Assembly: GCA_022712855.1 (NCBI GenBank)
Contig: JAFLJT010000040.1
Coordinates: forward strand, 1 to 42,604
Length of the DNA: 42,604 nucleotides
Origin: Pseudodesulfovibrio sp.
Lineage (GTDB): Bacteria > Desulfobacterota > Desulfovibrionia > Desulfovibrionales > Desulfovibrionaceae
Direction: 5' to 3'
Position numbers and translations under genes: made by a program. Below are positions 8,547 to 15,268 of the stretch, piece by piece. A model generated the notes under the pieces. The model saw only the letters and a program-made list of their open reading frames with translations, had not been told where the DNA came from and made no database searches. Each line of letters opens with the position of its first letter. Position 1 is the first letter of the stretch.

Positions 8547-9116
8547 TTAATCCTCGTATATGAAGGGGGAATCGAACTCGGCCAGCTTCATGAGCCGCCG
8601 ATCCTTTTCAGACATAATCGGTTGTATACCCGGCAGGGCTGGTGTCCAGTCCATGGCGATATCCGGATCATCCCAGGCGATACCGCACTCATGCTCAGGG
8701 GCATACGGTGCATCTACCTTATACTGGAACTCGGTATCCGGCATGATGGTGACATAGGAATGCCCAAACCCTCTGGGAATGAACATTCGCTTGAAATTGG
8801 CAGCGCTTAGGATGACGTGCCGCCATTTGCCATACGCTGGCGACCCTTTTCTCAGGTCCACCACCACATCAAGGACAGCGCCACGCGTCACCCAGACAAG
8901 CTTTGCCTGAGCCGCCGGTGGCAGCTGAAAGTGAAAGCCACGCAACACTCCGGCATCCCGGGAATAGGCGTGGTTATCCTGAACAAACTCACAATCAATG
9001 CCGAGTTTTTTGAAAGCTTCCCTGTTGTAACTCTCCAGAAAAAAGCCTCGCTCGTCCTGAAAAACACGGGGCTCTAAAACAAGCAAGTCAGGAAATCCAG
9101 TATCGTGGACCTGCAT
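8547..9116 (-). CDS. rfbC: dTDP-4-dehydrorhamnose 3,5-epimerase
   Basis: 189-residue cupin enzyme of the RmlC family, which epimerises dTDP-4-keto-6-deoxyglucose at C3 and C5 on the way to dTDP-L-rhamnose. Family blocks are visible: FLESYNREAFKKLGI, the catalytic-histidine region VLRGFHFQLPP, VWVTRGAVLDVVVDLRKGSP and FIPRGFGHSY. The length is standard. AGGAGG lies 6 nt before the ATG at 9116. It is followed within 3 nt by the GDP-mannose gene, an uncommon partner: rmlA, rmlB and rmlD are not in the window. The product may therefore be a related 3,5-epimerase serving another deoxysugar, although the sequence fits RmlC well. Confidence 0.92.
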   Translation of the reverse strand: MQVHDTGFPDLLVLEPRVFQDERGFFLESYNREAFKKLGIDCEFVQDNHAYSRDAGVLRGFHFQLPPAAQAKLVWVTRGAVLDVVVDLRKGSPAYGKWRHVILSAANFKRMFIPRGFGHSYVTIMPDTEFQYKVDAPYAPEHECGIAWDDPDIAMDWTPALPGIQPIMSEKDRRLMKLAEFDSPFIYED

Positions 9117-9298
9117 CCACTCCTCCTTGATAGTGTTTCAAGTGGCTGGCGTACCATTTAGCCGAGTTCCGGGACGGACACAACCCCGCACGAGAAAGAG
9201 TACGTAAAAAAAACGGTCTCACCTGTTCACATTTCGCCTTCAGTTTGATAGTTCCATCTGCAGGGGATCATTTTCATATAATAATAGGATTCAGTTTC

Positions 9299-9871
9299 AT
9301 GAATTTTCTGGATATCATACTCATCTGCATCGGCGGCATATTTCTCATTCGCGGGTTCTTCCGTGGTTTGGTTCAGGAAATCCTGTCACTCTCCGCCATT
9401 ATCCTGGCCATCCACCTGGCCTCGAACTTTCAGCACCTGCTGATTCCGCACCTTGAACTCTACATAAAAAGCGAAATCACCGTGGGCGCCCTCTCCTACG
9501 TCATCCTGTTTTTCGGCACCCTCATCGTGTTCTGGCTTCTTGCAAAGCTGGTCCGGTCCGTGCTCGAAATAACCCTGCTTGGTTGGGTGGACCGCGGTGC
9601 CGGAGCAATCTTCGGACTCATTGAAGGCGCACTCATCGGCCTGATTCTCATCATGTTCATGCAGAGCTTTGCCCCTGAATCTGACATGTTGAAAGACTCT
9701 GAGATCGTCCCCCGCTCTCAGCATCTTATTGAATATGTAGGCGATCTTACGCCTGAGTCCATGCGAGACATGTTCAACTCCAAAGGATTCAACATCCCCT
9801 CCGCTCAGGAGGCGCTTGATTCCGCCAAGGAAGCCGTCGGACTTGACGGTCAGGACGATCCGCAGGACTAA
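9299..9871 (+). CDS. CvpA family membrane protein
   Basis: 190-residue inner-membrane protein of the CvpA family. Four hydrophobic segments lie in about the first 125 residues, starting MNFLDIILICIGGIFLIRGF, with the family's FFRGLVQEILSL after helix one and ARGA-like GWVDRGAGAIFGLIEG before helix four. The C-terminal 60 residues are soluble and acidic. Family members affect colicin V production, envelope stress and biofilm formation, but the molecular role is not settled. I chose ATG 9299 because the open upstream extension (from 9245) has no ribosome site and spoils the N-terminal helix; AGGA lies 9 nt before 9299. mazG follows after 53 nt and is probably cotranscribed. Confidence 0.88.
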   Translation: MNFLDIILICIGGIFLIRGFFRGLVQEILSLSAIILAIHLASNFQHLLIPHLELYIKSEITVGALSYVILFFGTLIVFWLLAKLVRSVLEITLLGWVDRGAGAIFGLIEGALIGLILIMFMQSFAPESDMLKDSEIVPRSQHLIEYVGDLTPESMRDMFNSKGFNIPSAQEALDSAKEAVGLDGQDDPQD

Positions 9872-9924
9872 CACCCTACGGGCAATAGCCCAGACCAACA
9901 CATTACTTTGAAGGACAGTACGCC

Positions 9925-10734
9925 ATGAGCGGAAGAAATACAGACGCCCACGCGGCTGCCATGCAAAAACTTTTCAGTGTCATCGACACACTCATCGGCC
10001 CTGATGGTTGCCCATGGGACAAGGAACAGACCCCCCGCTCCATGTGCGATTATCTTGCCGAAGAAACCTTCGAGTTGATCGAAGGCATCCGCACTGGCGA
10101 CACCAAAGAAGCTATGGAAGAGCTGGGCGACGTTATGTTCATCCTGCAATTCATCGCCACTATGTATGAAAAAGAGGGTGCGTTCACCATGACCGACTCT
10201 CTCAAAAACAATGCGGCAAAGATGATCCGTCGCCATCCGCATGTGTTTGCAGACATGAATTTCGAGAGCAAGGAAGCCCTTCTGGACAATTGGGAAACCA
10301 CAAAAAAAGAAGAGAACAAAGGCACGAACAAAAAGCATGTCTTCGATTCCCTGCCCAAAGGTTTGCCGCCACTCCTCAAATCCTACCGCATCAATTCCAA
10401 GGCCGCTCGCAACAAGTTTACCTGGGAAACCGATGCAGATGTAGAAGTTCAACTCAAAGACGAATGGCAGGAATGGCAGGACGCCATGGCCTCGAAGGAT
10501 GCCGAGGCGTCTGAAGAAGAATTCGGTGATTACCTGTTCACTTTAGTCGAACTTGCCCGCCGCAAAGGCATCAAGGCCAACTCGGCCCTCGACTTCGCCA
10601 ACCAGAAATTCCTCAAACGATTCGGCCAGATGGAAGAATTGGCCGAACAACGTGACTTGGACTTCTCTGAACTAGACCTCGACGCGATGAATGCACTGTG
10701 GGATGAAGTAAAAGCTGACGGTCAGGCTCTCTAG
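9925..10734 (+). CDS. mazG: Nucleoside triphosphate pyrophosphohydrolase MazG
   Basis: 269-residue cytoplasmic enzyme that hydrolyses NTPs or dNTPs to monophosphate and pyrophosphate and so removes unwanted nucleotides. It is a full-length two-domain MazG. The first domain has GPDGCPWDKEQTP, LAEETFELIEGI and the metal motif EELGDVMFIL. The second has a weaker copy around DEWQEWQDAMASKDAEASEEEFGDYLFTLV (residues about 178-207). AAGGA lies 9 nt upstream. The stop codon overlaps the stop of the convergent binding protein gene (the shared bases are CTAG at 10731-10734), so no terminator separates the two genes. Confidence 0.95.
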   Translation: MSGRNTDAHAAAMQKLFSVIDTLIGPDGCPWDKEQTPRSMCDYLAEETFELIEGIRTGDTKEAMEELGDVMFILQFIATMYEKEGAFTMTDSLKNNAAKMIRRHPHVFADMNFESKEALLDNWETTKKEENKGTNKKHVFDSLPKGLPPLLKSYRINSKAARNKFTWETDADVEVQLKDEWQEWQDAMASKDAEASEEEFGDYLFTLVELARRKGIKANSALDFANQKFLKRFGQMEELAEQRDLDFSELDLDAMNALWDEVKADGQAL

Positions 10735-11606
10735 CGGAGTTCCTGCTGGAACCCCTTAGCCGCATTTCGAAGATTTTCCGACCAATTCTCGGCCAGTGAA
10801 TCCAGAGGCATGACGCGTGCGCCGATCTCTGCTGCGATAACGCGCGCACTTTTGTCAGAGAACTGCGGCTGTGCAAAGACAACTGCGATGCCCAGCTCCC
10901 GGCCATGCTCAATTATTTCCATCAATTCGCGAGGACTCGGTTCCTTGCCTTCCGACTCGATGGGAATCTGGCGTAAGCCGTACTGCTCGGCGAAATATCC
11001 CCACGATGGATGGAAGACCATGAATGACCGTCTGCCTTCCGGCACAACGGCCAGCGTTGCTTTGATTTCTCCATCCAAAGCTTCGATTTCACTCATAAAA
11101 ATATTCAGATTGGCTTCGTAGGCCGCTTTATTCTCGGGATCAAGCCGTACGAGTCCCGCACAGGTGTTCGCTGCGATAGTCTTCACCAGTTCTGGCGAGA
11201 GCCATATGTGTGGGTCAAGAACACCATCATCGTAGTCAGCATCATGCCCATCGTGATCGTGACTCTCCATGGGCTTCTTCGTAACACCCACGTCTGTTTG
11301 GATAATCACCAGATCCGAATTGGCCGCCTTAATGCGTGAAAGCCAACCGGTTTCAAATGGTACCCCGGGTGTGAAATAGCCACTGGCTTTGGTCAGTCCG
11401 ACCATCTGTCTGGGCGATGGTTCATAGGTAGCAGGGCTGGCGCCAGGCATGACCATGACGGAAGCATCGATCAAATCTCCACCAATTTTTTCAAGGAAAT
11501 ATTTCTGAGGCAGGACGCTGGCATACACCGAAAGTGTCCCAGCGTGTGCGGGGAAAGCTCCCCCCCACAGGACGAAGAATGTCAGAACAACAATCAGGCG
11601 ATGCAT
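10731..11606 (-). CDS. Zinc/manganese-type ABC transporter substrate-binding protein (ZnuA-like)
   Basis: 291-residue periplasmic metal-binding protein of the cluster A-I family. A signal peptide runs to about residue 22 (FPAHAG) with no lipobox. A short His/Asp-rich loop (SHDHDGHDADYDD, about 115-127) is typical of zinc members. Expected ligands are present at H133 (LDPHIWLSP), H199 (VFHPSWGYF) and D269 (MPLDSL). The first ligand histidine, usually in a GASPHTYEP-like motif, is alanine here (GASPATYEP, A59), so metal coordination would be incomplete or use the His-rich loop. No znuB or znuC is adjacent; two small membrane ORFs lie directly upstream on the same strand. It ends in a 4-nt overlap with mazG. 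Confidence 0.88.
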   Translation of the reverse strand: MHRLIVVLTFFVLWGGAFPAHAGTLSVYASVLPQKYFLEKIGGDLIDASVMVMPGASPATYEPSPRQMVGLTKASGYFTPGVPFETGWLSRIKAANSDLVIIQTDVGVTKKPMESHDHDGHDADYDDGVLDPHIWLSPELVKTIAANTCAGLVRLDPENKAAYEANLNIFMSEIEALDGEIKATLAVVPEGRRSFMVFHPSWGYFAEQYGLRQIPIESEGKEPSPRELMEIIEHGRELGIAVVFAQPQFSDKSARVIAAEIGARVMPLDSLAENWSENLRNAAKGFQQELR

Positions 11607-11621
11607 TAGAAATATACTCGA

Positions 11622-11786
11622 TTACGCGAAAAGGAATTCAAGAAGATAATAGACGGCGAAACCCGCGCCGGCTGCAACATACATGAACAGTCACGGCGCA
11701 CAGCTTTTTTTGAACTTCCATGCGAAAAGGCTGGCGGCGGCTCCGCCTGCAATAATTGCTGGGATAACTAATTTCAATTCAACCAT
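11622..11786 (-). CDS. Small two-helix membrane ORF with an in-frame UGA (Sec candidate or nonsense-broken gene)
   Basis: Reading from ATG 11786, 31 codons end at TGA (11693-11691). The same frame continues for 22 more codons to TAA at 11624-11622. Both halves look like one protein: helix one at residues 3-23 (LVIPAIIAGGAAASLF inside), a basic KFKKSCAP, the UGA at codon 32, then helix two (MYVAAGAGFAVYYLLEF inside). The context is C-A-P-UGA, a CxxU-like arrangement. About 25 nt after the UGA, CGGCG/CGCCG can form a stem with a 7-nt G/U-containing loop, loosely like a bacterial SECIS. It lies between the 74-residue ORF and the ZnuA-like gene, 15 nt before the latter. An AAGG about 8 nt upstream is a modest ribosome site. 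A plain nonsense mutation or two separate tiny ORFs are the alternatives. Confidence 0.4.
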
Positions 11787-11820
11787 TCAAGACCCTTGCA
11801 TAAAACAGTGCCCATGTCAC

Positions 11821-12045
11821 CTACGGCCACCCAGTTCTTCCACTGCCAAACACGACATGGAGTATGTAATAAGTCGCTACACCGATGCAGAAAACACTCA
11901 CTATCAGCTTTGGAATCGTCAAACGCTTGCTCGGTGTCACCACGCGCCAGCGTTGAAGCCACAACACAAGCCCTCCAACCACTATACTGAAGAGGATGGC
12001 TATGACAAAATACGGAATTTCAATCTGTATGCCCACTATTTCCAT
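11821..12045 (-). CDS. Small hypothetical membrane protein with two predicted helices
   Basis: 74-residue protein not recognised as any named family. It has two clear hydrophobic helices (about 10-30 and 47-66) joined by a basic loop rich in R, K and S/T (LQRWRVVTPSKRLTIPK), which places the loop in the cytoplasm. The start codon has only a weak G-rich ribosome site, and no upstream in-frame start exists before a stop. It is the first of three same-strand genes with short gaps (34 and 15 nt) ending in the ZnuA-like binding protein, so a role with that protein in metal uptake or sensing is possible but is inference only. Confidence 0.5.
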   Translation of the reverse strand: MEIVGIQIEIPYFVIAILFSIVVGGLVLWLQRWRVVTPSKRLTIPKLIVSVFCIGVATYYILHVVFGSGRTGWP

Positions 12046-12163
12046 ACCCCATTCTACCGCATCTCGGCTTTTTGCGCATTATTTTTACGAACACGGCCTA
12101 AAGATTTCAGAGATTCCGTCGATAGGATGAATACGGAGAATTGTAACCAAAGGGAAAACATCA

Positions 12164-12397
12164 ATGACACCAAGTGATATTGAGTCCATTTTTAGCCCAA
12201 TTGGCCAAGCATCGGCCAATGCTGTGTCAAATATCAATGTCGTCAATAAGATGGCTGAAAACACAGATATCAAGCTGAACACAATGCAAGAAGCCAACGC
12301 AGACACGGTTTCGACTAAGGGTGAAATGCAGGATCAGGCAATTGAAAAAGTTGCCATGGAAATGAAGACCGGCAGCATACTCAGCCAAAAGGGCTAA
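12164..12397 (+). CDS. Small hypothetical acidic protein
   Basis: 77-residue protein with no family that I recognise. It has no signal peptide or membrane helix; the middle is rich in N, A, M and charged residues and is probably helical (SANAVSNINVVNKMAENT onward). AGGG about 8 nt upstream supports the ATG. It is followed 102 nt later by another small protein gene on the same strand, and the two probably form a pair. Between them a 7-bp hairpin (12441-12459) may be a weak terminator or processing site. Confidence 0.6.
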   Translation: MTPSDIESIFSPIGQASANAVSNINVVNKMAENTDIKLNTMQEANADTVSTKGEMQDQAIEKVAMEMKTGSILSQKG

Positions 12398-12499
12398 GGA
12401 GGGACATTGCGTATGAAGCACTCCGTGGAACACTAAATTTTCCATCCATTGCGGATGGATACGGCGTTATTTCCAGTTTGACGGTAGGGAGGGTAGACT

Positions 12500-12790
12500 A
12501 TGACCATGGCAATCGGAGGTCTTGGAGGCCCAGCATCATTCGATCAGCAGACGTTTGGTGCAGCTGTGGTTTCCGAGACTCTGGACATCATGAACAATTC
12601 TGGCAGCGGATCGAGTTTCGCCCCCGTGGACAAGGCGTCCGCAGAAGGCGCACTCGTTTCCAAGACATTGGAGTACATGAACTCCGGGTCCTCATCCGGT
12701 GACAAGACCGGCATGGCCCAAAGCTTTGACTTCCAAAAAGACGTCCTTGGCGCGTATGCCAAGGGCTCCATCGTCAACACCATGATCTGA
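12500..12790 (+). CDS. Small hypothetical protein made of three degenerate repeats
   Basis: 96-residue protein of unknown function. It has a strong GGAGG 7 nt before the ATG at 12500. Three units of about 25-30 residues can be aligned: around SFDQQTFGAAVVSETLDIMN (14-33), DKASAEGALVSKTLEYMN, and SFDFQKDVLGAYAKGSIVNTMI near the end. Each has a hydrophobic GA-x-V-x-S-x-TL-x-x-MN-like core, and Gly/Ser-rich linkers separate them (NNSGSGSS, NSGSSSGD). There is no signal peptide or helix long enough to cross the membrane. A terminator-like hairpin follows at 12821-12851. It lies next to the 77-residue protein and upstream of the P460 cytochrome gene. Confidence 0.65.
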   Translation: MTMAIGGLGGPASFDQQTFGAAVVSETLDIMNNSGSGSSFAPVDKASAEGALVSKTLEYMNSGSSSGDKTGMAQSFDFQKDVLGAYAKGSIVNTMI

Positions 12791-12820
12791 CAATCTGGAG
12801 ATAACGCCCCCGAAAAGGAA

Positions 12821-12851
12821 CCCCGCTTCACTCTAATAGAGAGAAGCGGGG
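12821..12851 (+). terminator. Hairpin after the three-repeat small protein gene
   Basis: A perfect 9-bp GC-rich stem (12821-12829 with 12843-12851) with a 13-nt loop lies 31 nt past the stop. The following sequence is only moderately T-rich (CTACTTATT), so termination may be partial. Confidence 0.6.
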
Positions 12852-12949
12852 CTACTTATTGGCATGGCAAAAAAAGTCCACAAAAAAGGGCTAAGGAGTG
12901 TACAGTGTACTTCCATTTCCTTAAATCGAGCCTGATGGAGGTTACTCTG

Positions 12950-13411
12950 ATGAAAAAAATGATACTGCTGCTCAGCCTGCTGGCCCTGCTTGCCCTGCCA
13001 GTAGCCGCTAGTGGCCCTGCCACTGATGCCGACCAACTTTGGGAGTATATTACCAAAGTCGATCCCTACAACAAATGGGAAAACTGGCCGGATCATAAGG
13101 GAATGCAAGAAGGCGTAGCACCACATGGCCCCTTGCACGAAGTTTTCGTCAACACCGCTGGCTTGAAAAAAGCGGGCTGGCCCAAAACCGATGGCACTAT
13201 CGTTGTTAAGGAAAACTTTTCCCCAGATAAAAAGCTCGCCGCCATTACTGTCATGTACAAGCGCAAAGGATACAACCCCGAAGCAGGCGACTGGTATTGG
13301 GTAAAATACTCACCAGATGGCAAGGCTGCAAAGGCGGGCAAACCAGCAGGATGTATTGGCTGTCATAGCGCCAGAGCTGAGATGGATTACATTATGGTTT
13401 CCGACCACTAG
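12950..13411 (+). CDS. Cytochrome P460 family protein
   Basis: 153-residue exported cytochrome. A clear signal peptide (MKKMILLLSLLALLALPVAA) precedes a P460-fold domain; the heme motif CIGCH is at 135-139, near the C-terminus as in this family. Cytochromes P460 bind a heme with an extra lysine crosslink and are known for hydroxylamine or nitric oxide chemistry; the crosslinking lysine cannot be assigned from sequence alone. I start at ATG 12950 because GGAGG lies 8 nt upstream and the signal peptide begins there. A GTG at 12905, with AAGGAG 6 nt before it, is an alternative that would add 15 residues in front. No nitrogen-oxide genes are close, so the role in this organism is open. Confidence 0.85.
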   Translation: MKKMILLLSLLALLALPVAASGPATDADQLWEYITKVDPYNKWENWPDHKGMQEGVAPHGPLHEVFVNTAGLKKAGWPKTDGTIVVKENFSPDKKLAAITVMYKRKGYNPEAGDWYWVKYSPDGKAAKAGKPAGCIGCHSARAEMDYIMVSDH

Positions 13412-13446
13412 TCGAATACGCGACTCTCGGTATTTCAGTAAGACGT

Positions 13447-13485
13447 TAAAAAAAGCCCCGTTCCTCTCGAAAGAGGAGCGGGGCT
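13447..13485 (-). terminator. Bidirectional intrinsic terminator between the P460 and OmpA-like genes
   Basis: A 14-bp stem with one G-U type mismatch (13454-13467 with 13472-13485) and a CGAA loop. On the minus strand it is followed by a run of T (13454-13448), fitting the OmpA-like gene; on the plus strand the hairpin follows the P460 gene but with a weaker tail. Confidence 0.88.
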
Positions 13486-13513
13486 AAATAGTACAATTGA
13501 CCTGAATGAAGCC

Positions 13514-14086
13514 TTATCGAACAAGAACCTCAACGCGCCGATTCTTTGGCTCACTTCGCCCCTCAACATTGGGAATCAAGGGATTTTCCTCACCATGAGA
13601 TATGGTCTGAATCTGCGCGGCCGGGATTCCCTCCTTAACCAAGAACGAAAAGATCTTTTTTGCACGCCGAAGCGAAAGCTGATGATTATAGACCTTGTCA
13701 CCCATGCCATCAGTGTGACCTATGACTGAAACATCTGTCGAGCTACGCGCAAGATAGGCTTCCATTATCTCAGGCAATATTTTCTTGGAGACTTTCTTGA
13801 GGCGGGTCGAATCATGGTAAAAATAGAGAATGAACCGAGCGGTTGGTTCTGGCTGCGCCTCCAGAGCACTTCCGAAGATTCGCTGAACTTCTTCTTCTGC
13901 CAAAAAGTATAGCTTGTTGTCACTTCCAACGGCCTGGTTCGCCGTATCGAGTATGACAGGTTCCCCATCCTTCGGCGTGACAATGACTTGCCCCACATGA
14001 CCATCGAGATCAGGCAACAGCACAACTGTTTGTCCACATCCAGCAAGAACGAAAACACATATGGTAAGAAAGAGTATTTTTTTCAT
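13514..14086 (-). CDS. OmpA-family lipoprotein with peptidoglycan-binding domain
   Basis: 190-residue outer-membrane lipoprotein. The signal peptide ends in the lipobox LAGC, with the lipidated cysteine at 17. Residues about 85-190 form an OmpA-like domain: ARFILYFYHDSTRL, VIGHTDGMGDKVYNHQLSLRRA and the typical ending NRRVEVLV. Such domains hold diaminopimelate in peptidoglycan and tie the envelope layers together. The N-terminal 80 residues are not recognised. It starts 8 nt after the stop of the FecR-domain gene and shares its transcript. FecR/OmpA pairs of this kind are common in this group, but their function is not established. Confidence 0.9.
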   Translation of the reverse strand: MKKILFLTICVFVLAGCGQTVVLLPDLDGHVGQVIVTPKDGEPVILDTANQAVGSDNKLYFLAEEEVQRIFGSALEAQPEPTARFILYFYHDSTRLKKVSKKILPEIMEAYLARSSTDVSVIGHTDGMGDKVYNHQLSLRRAKKIFSFLVKEGIPAAQIQTISHGEENPLIPNVEGRSEPKNRRVEVLVR

Positions 14087-14094
14087 AGCTGCCC

Positions 14095-14571
14095 CTAGTC
14101 CACCTTTACGAGGAAGCGTGTGCCTCGAATGCCTATAGTCGACAAGGGGGTTTCAACCATCATTCTCTCGGGCGCAATTTTCGCCATTTGCCCGGTGATG
14201 AACTGCCCTACCCCTTTATTCATGCTCGCCACAAAACTCATGTCACCCTCAGCCGGATTGAAAACGAACTCATCAATAACAACTTCCGAACTCGCCCCAA
14301 GGGAAAGCATCGTATCGTCACGAAAAATAACACCCATCGAAGACGAGGAAGCGGTGAGAAGCGTATCCCCCTGATAAAAATGATCACCAACAACAGCGAG
14401 AGTTTTCTCCCCATCACGCAAAAGATACCCTTCACCCGAGACTGTTTTCACCGACCCAATAAAGTTATCAACCACAGGCTCGGCACCATCTCCCGCCACA
14501 CCACCACTGGCTGACAGCATTACGACCAAGACCGCCACAAGCATGATCATACGACAATTACGGATTCTCAT
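14095..14571 (-). CDS. Exported FecR-domain protein
   Basis: 158-residue protein with a signal peptide (MRIRNCRMIMLVAVLVVML) and a single FecR-type domain: NFIGSVKTVSG, LRDGEKTLAVVGDHFYQGDT, then ETPLSTIGIRGTRFLV at the end. There is no membrane helix or sigma-regulating partner, so this is the freestanding periplasmic form and not a classical anti-sigma factor. I start at ATG 14571 although the frame is open to 14739: the upstream part overlaps three 21-bp repeats and a candidate TATAAT at 14614-14609 that would give a 30-nt leader. The ribosome site is poor (a G-rich run directly before the ATG). It is the first gene of a pair with the OmpA-like lipoprotein. Confidence 0.82.
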   Translation of the reverse strand: MRIRNCRMIMLVAVLVVMLSASGGVAGDGAEPVVDNFIGSVKTVSGEGYLLRDGEKTLAVVGDHFYQGDTLLTASSSSMGVIFRDDTMLSLGASSEVVIDEFVFNPAEGDMSFVASMNKGVGQFITGQMAKIAPERMMVETPLSTIGIRGTRFLVKVD

Positions 14572-14605
14572 CCCCCCCCAGCCTACCTGCGTAACGACCT
14601 GAAAA

Positions 14606-14668
14606 GAAATTATAATACCTTCACAATGAGCTAGAATACGCTCACAATAAGCAAAAATGCGCTCATTT
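14606..14668 (-). promoter_or_regulatory. Three tandem 21-bp repeats at the FecR/OmpA promoter
   Basis: Three adjacent 21-bp units (14648-14668, 14627-14647, 14606-14626) share a core on the minus strand. The middle one is a perfect inverted repeat TGAGC-N8-GCTCA; the first has TGAGC-N8-GCTTA and the third, most degenerate, TGAAG-N8-ATTTC. The third contains TATAAT (14614-14609), which places the other two over the -35 region and just upstream. A 21-bp period equals two helical turns, which suits a row of regulator dimers on one face of the DNA. Confidence 0.6.
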
Positions 14669-14739
14669 ACGGTTCGCCCGAGTTGCGAGTCTGTTTTTGA
14701 GAAAGACAACCCACCTGAAAATAAAACTCTCTCCTTCAT

Positions 14740-15075
14740 ACAAGACTAAAATCTGTTTTTCAGGATACTTATCATCTGATTTTTCGGAACAATTTTGTCT
14801 GAATTATTGGATTGAGCCTATTCCCGCTCAACCATCGACTCTTTTCCACAGCTTATCATTCCTTTTTTTCCCATAAGGTTTTTTCTCCTGACATTAGACT
14901 GCAGCTCGGTACCTCCTGTTTTAATGGACAATTTCAGGAACAGCAAAAACCACTGTTCCTTTTTTTCTCTGCTGAATGACTTTTCAATATTTCATGAAGA
15001 TTACAGGCACACCGCTTGCAATTTAGCATGTTCCAACAGCCATTTTTAATTCAAGTGACAAGTAAAGATGTCCCC
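14740..15075. other. Gene-free AT-rich region between the FecR operon and the DUF3360 leader
   Basis: No open frame with a ribosome site was found on either strand. It contains a plus-strand terminator at 14937-14967 that does not follow any gene and so may mark the end of an unannotated small transcript. Confidence 0.6.
14937..14967 (+). terminator. Orphan intrinsic terminator on the plus strand
   Basis: GGAACAG (14937-14943) pairs perfectly with CTGTTCC (14953-14959) across a 9-nt loop and is followed by seven T. The gene to the left is on the other strand, so this would end a plus-strand RNA starting somewhere in 14700-14900. Confidence 0.6.
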
Positions 15076-15242
15076 CCACGCATTCTCAAGATGCGTGGAC
15101 ACAACTGAATTTCTGCGAGCTGTTCGAGGGAAGTCGTTCATGTGCCACGGCACAAGGACATGGTGCGGATGGATTGTGGACTCCTGTTTCACAGTCACGA
15201 ATTGAGAGACCGTCAGGCGCAGTCTGATTGGCTCTCACTGAC
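15076..15242 (+). promoter_or_regulatory. Structured leader upstream of the DUF3360 transporter gene
   Basis: Three hairpins occur in series: CCACGCAT/ATGCGTGG (15076-15083 with 15091-15098), TGTGC/GCACA (15141-15145 with 15150-15154), and a longer one, 15203-15237, with TGAGAG/CTCTCA, CC/GG and TCAG/CTGA helices. An extra GTCA/TGAC pair (15194-15197 with 15239-15242) can close it. The last hairpin ends 12 nt before the ribosome site. This fits a cis-acting RNA, but I do not recognise a known class. Confidence 0.45.
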
Positions 15243-15268
15243 ATGGAAGACCATAAGGATATGATTTA

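Noticed and set aside
9244-9282. TTGATA and TATAAT upstream of cvpA as a promoter
   Set aside because: The spacing is 26 nt, and a start from this -10 would remove the ribosome site.
14572-14739. A 56-residue N-terminal extension of the FecR-domain protein
   Set aside because: It would bury the signal peptide inside the protein and is made of the 21-bp repeats and the likely promoter.
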